The translations under genes were made by a program, and so were the position numbers. 64,000 nucleotides of DNA from Funiculus sociatus GB2-C1 (GTDB taxonomy: Bacteria; Cyanobacteriota; Cyanobacteriia; Cyanobacteriales; FACHB-T130): contig NZ_JAMPKJ010000022.1 of NCBI RefSeq assembly GCF_039962115.1, positions 1 to 64,000 of the forward strand, read 5' to 3'. Positions 24,671-33,578 of this stretch are shown here, one piece after another; the first letter of the stretch is position 1; each line of letters begins with the position of its first letter. The notes below the pieces were generated by a model, which was given only the letters and a program-made list of their open reading frames with translations, did no database searches and was not told the origin of the DNA.

Positions 24671-27037
24671 CTACATTGATTCTCTTTTTCGTTGCTCAAT
24701 CTCTGCTATGGGTAACAACAAGGTATCTTCTATCTTTCGTCGCACCTCGCGACTTACATAACAATCGCTATTCAGGCACTCCACCAGCAACTTATTGGCA
24801 TCGTAATACTGCTTAAATAATTCCTGTTGGTGTTTGCTGAACTGCCAATTGTGACCCATATTATACTTAATCATCACGGCTCTGAATTGCTCAGCCCAAG
24901 CTATACCGTTAGCTTTCCACCATTGCTTATTTTGTGCCCAGTCTTTCGATTTAAGTAATTTAGGTAATTGATCTCTAAGTTGTTGCAACGAGTTCTTTAA
25001 TTCTGGTTCGCGGCTGCGGGCGCGGTCAAGGACGCGGTCGAGGGCGCGGTCGAGGACGTGGTCGAGGTCGCGCTCGAAGGCGGGGTCGAGGGCAAGGACG
25101 CGGTCGCGGGCGTGGGCGAGGTCGCGGGCGAGGGCGTGGGCGAGGGCGAGGTCGAGGGCGCGGGTGAGGTCGAGGTCGTGGTCGTGGTCGAGGGCGTGGG
25201 CGAGGGCGAGGTCGAGGGCGCGGGTGAGGTCGAGGTCGTGGTCGCAGGTGAGGGCGGGGTCGAGGGCAGAGTAAAAAGCGCGGACTGCTGCTGACTTATA
25301 GTTATATGAAATTTGGACTGACAGAGATTTCTTACTTACCCACATTAGGAACTGCTGCAACTTCTCATCACCAGCTACAATTTCATCAACTTGATGTTTC
25401 ATTAACTGTAGTAAACGATCTGCTTTTGGCGACATCCCAACTGCTAAAAAGAAAACTTCTCGCCAGTGTTCTTCGGTAATGTGATTAACCAAACGTTGCA
25501 ACGCCTCCTCTGATGACTGTTTTACAACAACAATTTCTCTAGCAGTGAAATACTCGTGAAATGTTAGATGGGAAAACGAGTAAATCCCTTTAGCGCGTTC
25601 CACTACTAGACCATGATGATGCTCAATTGAGCGCAAAACTTCCTCACTGTCCAGTTGTAATGCTTCCTCATCAGTATTAGCACTAGGTAAATTACGGATG
25701 TAATCTGTGATGTATTGCTCGGCTGTTTTTTGCTTAAAGAAATAGTCACCTTGCTCAAACGTAGTCAGGGCGATTTTACTGAGTAAATTTTCCTTACCCT
25801 GAATTGATAGCTTTTTGTAAACTTGAGCGCGTTGAATCCCGCGCTTGGCATCCCATTTTTTCAGTAGCGCATCCAGTCCTTCTTTGTATAGTTCAGAACG
25901 ATTCGCCGGGAAATCCCCTGACTCTTCAAACGCCAAACATAGGAGCGTCAGCAGTAGCGGACTTGTGGCGAGTTCGTTGATCCGTTCATTGTCTGTGAGG
26001 CATTCGATAAAAGTTTCTGGTTTAACAGCTTTACCCTTAAACCAGTTGGTTGCAAAGGTGGCAATTTGTTCACTATCAAAATCAGCAACTTCTACCTCTG
26101 TAAATTTCTCGAAGGTATATTCTCTCGCTGCAATTCGGCAGGTCATCACAAAATGATTGTCACGAAACTGGTCAGAAAACTCACGAATCTCTTTTAAGAC
26201 ACGCTTATTATCGTCCTCTCTAACTTCATCCAAACCATCGAGTAAAATCAATCCTCTGCCGCATTCGATTACATCTTGTAGAGACACGATAACCCTTGCC
26301 TCTCCAACCCCGCAGCCCGCGAATTGCTGATTGATGTATTCCAATAAACTTGGTTTATTAGCGGTTTCAGCAAAGTCTTTGAGGGTGACAAAAATCGGCA
26401 CGCGATCAGTCTGAAACTTATCCTGATTGCACTGAACTGCTAAATACTTCAAAAATGTGGTTTTACCAGCCCCAGGCTTCCCCAAAATCATCAACTTGGG
26501 ATATTTATTGACCGCATCCAGTCCGGGGATTCGTTTTTCAGTAATTCTGCCCAGTCCAAAGCGATCAAACTTCTCAAAGTTGCACTCTTGCAGTAATTCA
26601 GAAATATCTTTGCGCGTGCGTCCAGTAATTTTCTCTAGAATGTTGACGTTGGTGTAGATATCATTCAACCCAATGGGGTGAGTCATATCTAGCACCCGCA
26701 TTGTGCCGCAGTCTTCTTGAATGCTGGGTTTTATCTTGCCCCGTACCTCTTGCACTAGAGCATCAATATCAATGCTGTTTTTCTGATTCTGGTCAGATGG
26801 AACAGGTACAGCGTCTTTAGGTAAATCAGCAATCTCCTGCCAATCCAAACGTAACTTTTCACAAAGACCAACAAATATCTCGCTTTTAACTGCTTTACCT
26901 GTAAAGAATTTTGTGATCGGTTGACGACTGATACAAACTACACCGATTAAATCAGTCTGTTTCCATCTGTTGGCGATTAGAGCTTGTTTTGCCAACTGGA
27001 TACCTTTTGGAGACGCCTGGAGCGATCGCGCTGTCAT
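24671..27037 (-). CDS. NACHT-domain STAND NTPase with HTH N-terminus and repeat array
   Basis: 788 aa. Residues 8-75 form a helix-turn-helix-like module (QTDLIGVVCISRQPITKFFTGK). The NACHT NTPase has Walker A GKPGAGKTT (186-194) and Walker B RGLILLDGLDEV (261-272), followed by sensor-like TCRIAAREY and the C-terminal SHLTFHEYFTARE helix. Residues about 592-672 are a low-complexity array of Leu-Asp/Arg-Asp/His-Asp units. The end (CLNSDCYVSREVRRKIEDTL) resembles the C-terminal helical domain of cyanobacterial conflict NACHTs. Bacterial NACHT proteins include antiphage NLR-like systems; a defence role here is inferred. A small membrane protein and a toxin-antitoxin pair lie next to it. Confidence 0.9.
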   Translation of the reverse strand: MTARSLQASPKGIQLAKQALIANRWKQTDLIGVVCISRQPITKFFTGKAVKSEIFVGLCEKLRLDWQEIADLPKDAVPVPSDQNQKNSIDIDALVQEVRGKIKPSIQEDCGTMRVLDMTHPIGLNDIYTNVNILEKITGRTRKDISELLQECNFEKFDRFGLGRITEKRIPGLDAVNKYPKLMILGKPGAGKTTFLKYLAVQCNQDKFQTDRVPIFVTLKDFAETANKPSLLEYINQQFAGCGVGEARVIVSLQDVIECGRGLILLDGLDEVREDDNKRVLKEIREFSDQFRDNHFVMTCRIAAREYTFEKFTEVEVADFDSEQIATFATNWFKGKAVKPETFIECLTDNERINELATSPLLLTLLCLAFEESGDFPANRSELYKEGLDALLKKWDAKRGIQRAQVYKKLSIQGKENLLSKIALTTFEQGDYFFKQKTAEQYITDYIRNLPSANTDEEALQLDSEEVLRSIEHHHGLVVERAKGIYSFSHLTFHEYFTAREIVVVKQSSEEALQRLVNHITEEHWREVFFLAVGMSPKADRLLQLMKHQVDEIVAGDEKLQQFLMWVSKKSLSVQISYNYKSAAVRAFYSALDPALTCDHDLDLTRALDLALAHALDHDHDLDLTRALDLALAHALARDLAHARDRVLALDPAFERDLDHVLDRALDRVLDRARSREPELKNSLQQLRDQLPKLLKSKDWAQNKQWWKANGIAWAEQFRAVMIKYNMGHNWQFSKHQQELFKQYYDANKLLVECLNSDCYVSREVRRKIEDTLLLPIAEIEQRKRESM
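25020..25260. repeat. GC-rich repeat array inside the NACHT gene
   Basis: A nested array built on GGTCGA/GGGCGA hexamers. A 60-base unit occurs twice in tandem (25131-25190 and 25191-25250, the first 54 bases identical), giving a 20-residue protein repeat. It is far more GC-rich than the flanking gene. The unit length keeps the frame, so the array can gain or lose units without disrupting the protein. Confidence 0.9.
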
Positions 27038-27189
27038 AAATAAACTACAAACTTTCGCCTATTTTACTCGCCTCGATTGCTTGTCTGTCTTCCAAAACAT
27101 ACATCTCAGTCACGAAGTCAGGCATGGGGCGTTCCTTGCTCAGACAGGATTACAGCCATCTTGAAAGAATAGTGATTCCAGGTTCTTTT

Positions 27190-27393
27190 ATGAACATCGT
27201 TCTGATGCTTCTGCTGTGGGTAGCCGAAAAATTCGCGGAAAAAGCTTTGGAGAAGTTATTAGAGAAGATATTAAGCGATCGCAACTTCAAGCGTCTAACC
27301 ACTGGCTTTAAACTCCAGATTTTAGTGTTGTATCTGGACTGGCTACTGCAAAAGACTTCATTTCAGGAGCCACCCGATCGGGATGGCAAATAG
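27190..27393 (+). CDS. Small hydrophobic-helical protein divergent from the NACHT gene
   Basis: 67 aa from the ATG at 27190 (MNIVLMLLLWVAEKFAEKALE); the frame opens at 27124 but the extra residues are less plausible. One membrane helix is followed by amphipathic Lys/Glu/Leu helix (KALEKLLEKILSDRNFKRL) and a second hydrophobic stretch. I do not recognise the family. It starts 152 bases from the NACHT start on the opposite strand. Confidence 0.5.
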   Translation: MNIVLMLLLWVAEKFAEKALEKLLEKILSDRNFKRLTTGFKLQILVLYLDWLLQKTSFQEPPDRDGK

Positions 27394-27577
27394 ACGAAGA
27401 CCGCTAAACCACCCGGAAGTCAAGTTCCGGGCTAATAGCTTAAGTCCATTAAAATGGACTCAAACCTTTGAACAGTCCTCAGTGCTAGATTTCAGTTTGC
27501 AAAATAACGATGTGGTGCGATCGCGCAACGTAGCCTTAAAAGAGCGATCGCATTCCCCTAACCCACAAGTAAATCCG

Positions 27578-27862
27578 ATGACAAAAACAGAAATATTGGC
27601 AGCACTCAAGCAGATGACAACCGAAGAGCGCTTAGAAATCATCGAAGCTGCTTCGCGGATGATGCGGGAAGAAATAGAAGACAAGGGGCGGATAATAGCT
27701 GAGAAGAAAAAGCGACTCAGAGCAGCTGCTGAGGCTGCAATCCCAGATTATCTGCCTGGAGGTGCGCTACACGATCTATGGTCGCCTGACAGTGAACCTT
27801 ATTATGACTCTGAGGAAGAATTACTTGAAGCTCTTAACGCTGAGGTAAAAACTAATGCGTAG
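27578..27862 (+). CDS. Antitoxin of a PemK/MazF-type pair
   Basis: 94 aa from the ATG at 27578 (MTKTEILAALKQMTTEERLEI); the frame extends upstream to 27383 without a plausible start. It is highly charged and helical, with an acidic C-terminus (PYYDSEEELLEALNAEV) suited to binding a basic toxin. It overlaps the toxin gene by 8 bases, the usual antitoxin-first order. There is no clear DNA-binding motif, so autoregulation is uncertain. The antitoxin role rests mainly on context. Confidence 0.7.
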   Translation: MTKTEILAALKQMTTEERLEIIEAASRMMREEIEDKGRIIAEKKKRLRAAAEAAIPDYLPGGALHDLWSPDSEPYYDSEEELLEALNAEVKTNA

Positions 27863-28196
27863 AGGCGAAGTCTGGCTAGTCAGTTTCAATCCTATAATTG
27901 GCGATGAAATCGGGAAAATTCGTCCAGCAGTGATAGTGAGTAAAGATTCTGTTGGATTTTTGCTACTCAAAGTTATTGTTCCAATTAGCAAATGGCAGGA
28001 GCGATATGCAGATCGAGACTGGATGGTGCGGCTGGAACCTAATGCAGAAAATGGTTTGAGTAAACTTTCAGTAGCAGATACTTTTCAAGTGCGATCATTG
28101 TCACAACTTAGGCTAATTCGACAATTGGGCAATCTTTCTGACGAAGCCATCCAAGAAATTACCGCAGCCTTAGCCATTGTCCTCAGCATATTATGA
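27855..28196 (+). CDS. Type II toxin, PemK/MazF family
   Basis: 113 aa. The N-terminus MRRGEVWLVSFNPIIGDEIGKIRPAVIVS is the family hallmark, followed by VPISKWQER and VADTFQVRSLSQLRLI. MazF/PemK toxins are sequence-specific mRNA endoribonucleases that stop translation when freed from the antitoxin. The start overlaps the antitoxin end, which couples translation. It may stabilise the accessory block that holds the NACHT gene (inference). Confidence 0.9.
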   Translation: MRRGEVWLVSFNPIIGDEIGKIRPAVIVSKDSVGFLLLKVIVPISKWQERYADRDWMVRLEPNAENGLSKLSVADTFQVRSLSQLRLIRQLGNLSDEAIQEITAALAIVLSIL

Positions 28197-28381
28197 TAAT
28201 TTTGCCTTCCTAAAGTTCGCCTGCGCGAACTTCGTTTTTATAGCCCTTGAATTCTATTTGGCAAATATTTTTAGAGCAAATTGGCAAATTTATCGCAAAA
28301 ATCCTATTTTCAACCGTTAAACTAGGCAATAGTGCAGATGTACTGCTATTTCTAAATAAGAGGTACGGCGCTTTACCCTGA

Positions 28382-31300
28382 ATGATCCCACTGCAACTGG
28401 TTCTCAAAAACTTCCTCAGCTACCGCGAGGCAAATTTAGATTTTAGCGGCTTGCATACAGCCTGCATCTGTGGTTCTAATGGTGCGGGTAAATCTTCCCT
28501 TTTAGAGGCTATCACCTGGGCAATTTGGGGAGAATGTCGTGCAGCTACAGAAGATGATGCTATCAATGCTGGTGCTAAAGAAGTTCGCGTTGATTTCACT
28601 TTCCAATGCAATCAGCAAACTTATCGGGTGATTCGGACTCGTCAGCGGGGACAGGGTGGATCTCTAGAATTTCAGGTACAGAGTTCCAACGATTTTCGCT
28701 CTTTGACTGGGCGAGGAATGCGGGCGACGCAACAGATGATAATACATCACCTAAAGTTGGATTACGAGACTTTCGTGAATTCCGCTTATCTGCGTCAAGG
28801 TAAAGCGGACGAGTTTATGCTCAAGCGTCCGAATGAGCGGAAACAAATTCTCGCTGATTTGCTGAAGCTGTCTCAGTATGAAGAATTAGCAGAACAGGCG
28901 AAGGATGCGTCTAAACAGTATAAAGCGCAGGCGGAACAGTTAGAGCAGAGTTTGCTATCGATAGAGCAAAAACTGCAACAACGGGATGCGATCGCTCTCC
29001 AACTCTCCTCCGTGGAAACTCAGTTGAGCGAGTTGCAACAAGCCCAAACTATTGATAATGGTAAAGTCCAAGGTTTGCTTGCCCAGCAGCATCAGCGGCA
29101 AACTTTTGAACAACAACTGAGTTTTATCAAGCAGCAGTATCAAAATCTTAACCAAGATTGCGATCGCTATCGGCAAGAAATCGCCGCAACTCAACAGCAA
29201 CAACGGCAATTAGAAAATTTACTCCAAAAAGAAGACGAAATCTTAGCTGGTTACGCCAATTTTCAAGGCTTGCAACTTCAGGAAGAAACTCTCACTTCTA
29301 AATCTCAAGCTTACCAAGATGCCCAACAACAACTCGGTAAACTACAGCAAAAGCTAAGCGAACAAATTAACGAGCTTAATTTACAACTCAGACAAGAGCA
29401 AGGACAACTTGACGCTTTGCGGCAATCTAGAGCAGATATACAACAAATCTTGAGCCGCACCGAAGAAGTAGAAGCGGGGTTGCAAAAATTACAGCAAGCG
29501 CGAGCTTATTTAACTCATCTCGATCAGCTACAGGTGCAAGTGGCTCCCCTGGTGCAACGTCGCACACAGGTGCAAACTGAACTAGATCGCGTCCACGCTC
29601 GATTATCTGCCAGATTAGAAGAACTCCGCAAGTCAGTTCGCGATCTGCAAAAACAGCAACAACGTCAACCCAAACTGCAAGAAACATTACAGCAGGTTGA
29701 AGGACAAATTCAGCAACTCGACAAAAAGCGAGTTTATCAGGAACGAGTCCAAGAAAAAGAATTGCATCAGCGTAGTTTCCGCGATCGCTTGCAAGCAAAT
29801 CAGCGGGAATGGGAAAATAAACTCACAGAATTAGCCCAAAAGCTGCAATTGATCCAGAATCCTAATTCTAGTTGTCCGCTGTGCGATCGCGCACTGGATG
29901 AACATCACTGGCAATTGGTAGTGCAAAAAACCCAAAGTCAGGAACAAGCGGTTCAAGATCAAATTTGGGATGTAGACGGGCAAATAGCTTTATGCGAGTA
30001 TCAGTTACAAACCCTTACTCGTGAGTTAAAGGAAATATCCCAAGAACTTGCCAACTACGATGCTTTGCGGGAACAACGCGGACAACTGGCAGCAGAACAC
30101 TCAGCTATGGCTGAAATCCAGACTCGTCTGCAACAGATTTTAGTAGAAAAAGAGCAAATTGAGCGATCGCTTTCTTCTAACGACTATGCTCCCGATAAAC
30201 AAGAAGAACTGCACCGCCTTGACCAACAATTGCAACAACTTAAATATAATGAGCAAGATCATGCCTTAGCTAGAGGTGAGGTAGATCGTTGGCGTTGGGC
30301 AGAAATTAAACAAGCAGAAATCAAACAAGCACAGCGGCGACAAGCCCAAATAGACGCACAACAACCAGAATCATTAGCGAAGATTGCTCATCTGCGATCG
30401 CAAATTCAGCAGCTACAAGTTAATTCCGATTTATCTCGACAGATAGAAGCTCTGAATCAGCAGATGGCGGAAATTGGTTATGAGCGATCGCAGCATGACA
30501 CCCTGAGAAAAGCGTTGCGTCAGGCGCAGGCGTGGCAATTCCGCTATCAAGAACTCCAACAATCACAGCAGCAATATCCTCTGGTGAGACAGCGATCGCA
30601 AGATTTAGCGCAGTCTTTGGAAATGCGATCGCAAGACTTGCAACAAATGACCTCTCAAATGGATGCTATTGTTCAACAATTGCAACAAACCCCAGATACT
30701 AAAGGCGAACTTCGAGATTTAGAACAGCAGATACACCAGCGGCAACTGTTACAAAATGACCATCAACGACAGTTAGGAAGCTTACAACAACAGCAACAAC
30801 ATCTCGAACAACTCAGCACTCAACACGCAGAACTCAAAAATCAGCACGTAACCACCCAACGGCAATATCGAGTTTATCAAGAATTAGCACAAGCTTTTGG
30901 TAAAAACGGCATCCAAACTTTGATGATTGAAAACGTGTTGCCACAGTTAGAAGCTGAGACAAATTCTTTACTTTCTCGGCTTAGCGGTAATCAATTGCAC
31001 GTCCAATTTGTAACTCAAAAAGCCGGACGTAGTGGACGCTCATCCGCTAAAAAAGCTGCAAAATTAATTGACACCTTAGATATTTTAATTGCTGATGCTC
31101 GTGGCACCCGTCCTTATGAAACTTACTCTGGGGGTGAGGCATTTCGGATTAACTTTGCAATTCGTCTGGCGTTAGCAAAGATGTTAGCGCAACGTGCGGG
31201 AACGGCTTTGCAAATGCTGATTGTCGATGAGGGATTTGGTACCCAAGACGCCGAAGGATGCGATCGCTTAATTGCGGCGATAAACGCAATCTCTCCTGAC

Positions 31301-31411
31301 TTCGCCTGCATTCTCACCGTCACCCATATGCCACAATTCAAAGAAGCCTTCCAAACCCGCATCGAAGTCTATAAAACCCAGAATGGCTCTCAGTTGAGCC
31401 TGATGATGTAA
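28382..31411 (+). CDS. sbcC: SbcC-type SMC-like nuclease subunit
   Basis: 1009 aa. The N-terminal ATPase half has CGSNGAGKSSLLEAITWAIWG (Walker A) and FVNSAYLRQGKADEF. Long coiled coils of Gln/Glu/Leu-rich heptads follow, broken near residue 500 by the zinc hook CPLCDRALDEHHW. The C-terminal half has signature YSGGEAFRINFAIRLALAK and Walker B QMLIVDEGFGTQD. With SbcD it forms a complex that cleaves DNA hairpins and ends and processes replication-fork structures. sbcD is not adjacent. The ATG at 28382 is the first of the frame. Confidence 0.93.
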   Translation: MIPLQLVLKNFLSYREANLDFSGLHTACICGSNGAGKSSLLEAITWAIWGECRAATEDDAINAGAKEVRVDFTFQCNQQTYRVIRTRQRGQGGSLEFQVQSSNDFRSLTGRGMRATQQMIIHHLKLDYETFVNSAYLRQGKADEFMLKRPNERKQILADLLKLSQYEELAEQAKDASKQYKAQAEQLEQSLLSIEQKLQQRDAIALQLSSVETQLSELQQAQTIDNGKVQGLLAQQHQRQTFEQQLSFIKQQYQNLNQDCDRYRQEIAATQQQQRQLENLLQKEDEILAGYANFQGLQLQEETLTSKSQAYQDAQQQLGKLQQKLSEQINELNLQLRQEQGQLDALRQSRADIQQILSRTEEVEAGLQKLQQARAYLTHLDQLQVQVAPLVQRRTQVQTELDRVHARLSARLEELRKSVRDLQKQQQRQPKLQETLQQVEGQIQQLDKKRVYQERVQEKELHQRSFRDRLQANQREWENKLTELAQKLQLIQNPNSSCPLCDRALDEHHWQLVVQKTQSQEQAVQDQIWDVDGQIALCEYQLQTLTRELKEISQELANYDALREQRGQLAAEHSAMAEIQTRLQQILVEKEQIERSLSSNDYAPDKQEELHRLDQQLQQLKYNEQDHALARGEVDRWRWAEIKQAEIKQAQRRQAQIDAQQPESLAKIAHLRSQIQQLQVNSDLSRQIEALNQQMAEIGYERSQHDTLRKALRQAQAWQFRYQELQQSQQQYPLVRQRSQDLAQSLEMRSQDLQQMTSQMDAIVQQLQQTPDTKGELRDLEQQIHQRQLLQNDHQRQLGSLQQQQQHLEQLSTQHAELKNQHVTTQRQYRVYQELAQAFGKNGIQTLMIENVLPQLEAETNSLLSRLSGNQLHVQFVTQKAGRSGRSSAKKAAKLIDTLDILIADARGTRPYETYSGGEAFRINFAIRLALAKMLAQRAGTALQMLIVDEGFGTQDAEGCDRLIAAINAISPDFACILTVTHMPQFKEAFQTRIEVYKTQNGSQLSLMM

Positions 31412-31616
31412 AACCTAACCCCAGGTTTCCGACAGGAATCAACCTTGCCCCACCCGAACTATACTATTCGGTATTCTCACCCTAATTCCCTCACTCAGAC
31501 GATGCCCTTCAGCATGGGAATCGCTACGATCAAAGTAACAGAAAGAAAGTGAACAACACAACATCTTCCTCCAGGCTGAATTGTCAGCCATTCTTATCAC
31601 TCCTGCGAGAGGTTTT

Positions 31617-32339
31617 ATGATTCGATTTCTCGTTAGCGTGCTAGTGTTTGTTATCGACACGCTTTATCGCGATCGCCCTTATCAACGCTTCTACGTATTA
31701 GAAACAGTGGCTCGCGTCCCCTACTTTTCCTTTTTGTCAGTCTTGCACCTTTACGAAAGTATGGGATGGTGGAGAAAAGCTGACTGGCTGAAAGTTCACT
31801 TTGCCGAATCTTGGAACGAACTGCACCACCTGCTGATTATGGAATCCTTAGGCGGGAACCAACATTGGAGCGATCGCGCTCTCGCCCGAACTACAGCCCT
31901 AATTTACTACTGGGTAGTTGTAGCACTTTACATCGTTTCGCCCCGCACCGCCTACAACTTCATGGAAATGGTGGAAGAACACGCCTACCATACCTACGCG
32001 ACGTTCTTGCAAGAGCATGAAGCTGAACTAAAGGCGCAACCTGCACCGCAAGTAGCAATTCACTACTACCGCGACGGCGATCTCTACCTATTTGATGAGT
32101 TTCAAACTGGTGTAGTACCTGAATCTCGACGGCCTGTAGTTGACAACCTTTATGATGTTTTTGTCAACATTCGGGATGACGAAGACCAACACGTCAAAAC
32201 CATGATCGCGTGTCAAAAAACCGACGCTCAAAATACTTTCCAGAGTCCCCATTCCCTACCTTACACCGAACAGAAGGTTCTCCTGCCTCAACTATCAGGT
32301 GCCGAGGTTGAGTATCAGTTAGCCACTGCTAAAAGTTAA
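31617..32339 (+). CDS. Alternative oxidase, plastoquinol oxidase (PTOX) type
   Basis: 240 aa from the ATG at 31617 with GAGAGG upstream; a TTG at 31581 is in frame but weak. Di-iron carboxylate ligands are visible: LETVARVPYF (Glu), SWNELHHLLIME (Glu and His), MEMVEEHAYHTYATF (Glu and His) and RDDEDQHVKTM (Glu and His). These are the six ligands of the family. It oxidises quinol and reduces oxygen to water without pumping protons, probably bleeding electrons from plastoquinone in the thylakoid or plasma membrane. Membrane binding is interfacial. It is an unlinked single gene. Confidence 0.92.
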   Translation: MIRFLVSVLVFVIDTLYRDRPYQRFYVLETVARVPYFSFLSVLHLYESMGWWRKADWLKVHFAESWNELHHLLIMESLGGNQHWSDRALARTTALIYYWVVVALYIVSPRTAYNFMEMVEEHAYHTYATFLQEHEAELKAQPAPQVAIHYYRDGDLYLFDEFQTGVVPESRRPVVDNLYDVFVNIRDDEDQHVKTMIACQKTDAQNTFQSPHSLPYTEQKVLLPQLSGAEVEYQLATAKS

Positions 32340-32355
32340 CTGATTCTCCAGCATT

Positions 32356-32389
32356 CATCTCCTTCTCCGTTTGCACTGAGAAGGGGATG
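32356..32389. terminator. Hairpin between convergent genes
   Basis: CATCTCCTTCTC (32356-32367) pairs with GAGAAGGGGATG (32378-32389), one mismatch as a T-G wobble. It lies 17 bases after the oxidase stop and 16 before the stop of the small gene on the other strand. Confidence 0.5.
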
Positions 32390-32404
32390 AGAGGCTAAAA
32401 AATA

Positions 32405-32566
32405 TTATTCCCCAAAGCACCAGACGAATAACACCACCAAAGTTGTAAGAATCAACCAGTTAGGTATAGATACCAAATGCACGATACTCAAAGGCCACAA
32501 AACTAGAATTTGCGAAAATATCCAGCTGGCGGTTAACATTAGCACAGTCAAGATAACCAGTGGCAT
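32405..32566 (-). CDS. 53-residue membrane protein
   Basis: An ATG at 32566 follows a strong ribosome site (AGGAGAG, 4 bases of spacing) and opens 53 codons ending in TAA. The peptide starts MPLVILTVLMLTASWIFSQI and has two hydrophobic helices, the second including NWLILTTLVVLFVWCFG. The strong ribosome site and the membrane-like composition support a real gene. Family unknown. It faces the oxidase gene across a terminator. Confidence 0.65.
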   Translation of the reverse strand: MPLVILTVLMLTASWIFSQILVLWPLSIVHLVSIPNWLILTTLVVLFVWCFGE

Positions 32567-32788
32567 AAAACTCTCCTAAACTAAAGCGATATAAAAATTA
32601 CTTTCTCTTTCTGGTTCACTGAGCATTTTTTCGACGAAACACTTTGTAAATGTGGCAGACAAATAGGTGTCACTTGTGCTAAGCACAAATTGCATAAACT
32701 TGATTAAAACGGTAAGTAGTCTTATCTGTACTCGTACTCACCTGCGGGTAGAAAATTAAATCCGTGGTTGAAAAGGAGGGTACCTGCA

Positions 32789-33256
32789 ATGCAGCGATTC
32801 AGAGTTATTGGTAGTTTAGCTTTAATCTCAGCCTTAAGCGCTACAGCCGTTTTAGCGAAAGAAGCAAATTTTGATAATTTAATTATGTCAGCCGAGCGGA
32901 GAAATGCCAGAAGGGTTGCCACAGGTTACACTGGCGGCTCTTTTTCCCTGACATCAATTGCAAATCGCGATCGCTCTGGAAACCCTTGTATCGGTTATGG
33001 TTCGCCAAATCCCGATCATATTTTAGTCTTGCAGAAAGATTATCCCCGCCTAAAAATACAAGTAGACAGCGGAGGACAAGACACAACTCTACTAATCAGA
33101 GGACAATCCAACGTTATTCGCTGTGGCGACGATACTGGCTCCCGTAAGGATGCCAGCGTCGAAGATACAGGTTGGAAAGCTGGTAGATATCGCATTTGGG
33201 TGGGTTCTATAGACGCTGGGAAACGGCGAAATTACACCATTTCCGTACAAGAATAA
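32789..33256 (+). CDS. Secreted small protein, PPC-like domain
   Basis: 155 aa from the ATG at 32789, with AAAGGAGGG upstream; a TTG at 32768 is less likely. A signal peptide (IGSLALISALSATAVLA) is followed by one compact domain containing SGNPCIGYGSPNPDHILVLQ and IRCGDDTGSR, two cysteines able to pair, and a closing AGRYRIWVGSIDAGKRRNYT. The end resembles the close of pre-peptidase C-terminal domains. Function unknown; likely periplasmic or extracellular. Confidence 0.75.
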   Translation: MQRFRVIGSLALISALSATAVLAKEANFDNLIMSAERRNARRVATGYTGGSFSLTSIANRDRSGNPCIGYGSPNPDHILVLQKDYPRLKIQVDSGGQDTTLLIRGQSNVIRCGDDTGSRKDASVEDTGWKAGRYRIWVGSIDAGKRRNYTISVQE

Positions 33257-33385
33257 GTCTTCCTCCTTCCCAGTTTCCGACTGAAACGCAACTCTTAAAG
33301 GTGCCTCCCACAAGCCTCGCGAAAGCTGAGAATACGTGAGCCTCACAGTAGCGCCATTTCCAGACGGGGGACTGAGAACAAGAAA

Positions 33386-33560
33386 AGCCCCTTTTTTAAG
33401 CCGCGTACACACAAGTCAGCAGACCTCTCCCCAAACCCCTCTCCAACACCCAAAGGAACTTTCAAAATGGCTCCCTCCGGCTCCCCTTCCCTGGCAGGGA
33501 AGGGGCTGGGGGTTAGGTCTGCCACTTGTGTGTACGCCGTAGCTTTTTAAGAGGGGGTTC
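33386..33560. repeat. 175-base fold-back element
   Basis: Left arm CGTACACACAAGT...GCAGACCT (from 33404) pairs with AGGTCTGCCACTTGTGTGTACG at the right. Outside these the arms continue with TTTTTTAAG and CTTTTTAAGAGGGGG. The centre has CCCCTTCCC. It fills most of the gap between convergent genes and looks like a non-autonomous repeat. Confidence 0.7.
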
Positions 33561-33578
33561 GAGAAATCTCCTTATACC

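Noticed and set aside
25131-25250. Possible CRISPR-like repeat
   Set aside because: The two 60-base units are directly adjacent, with no spacers, and lie within a coding frame.
25058-25294. Plus-strand frame rich in Gly/Glu/Val over the NACHT gene
   Set aside because: It is the antisense shadow of the GC-rich repeat array in the NACHT gene and has no gene-like sequence outside the repeat.
29427-29798. 123-codon minus-strand frame within sbcC
   Set aside because: Antisense of the coiled-coil coding region of a clear gene.
33336-33542. 68-codon frame in the gap after the secreted protein
   Set aside because: It is a translation of the fold-back repeat and is rich in Pro and Leu from CCCC-type sequence.
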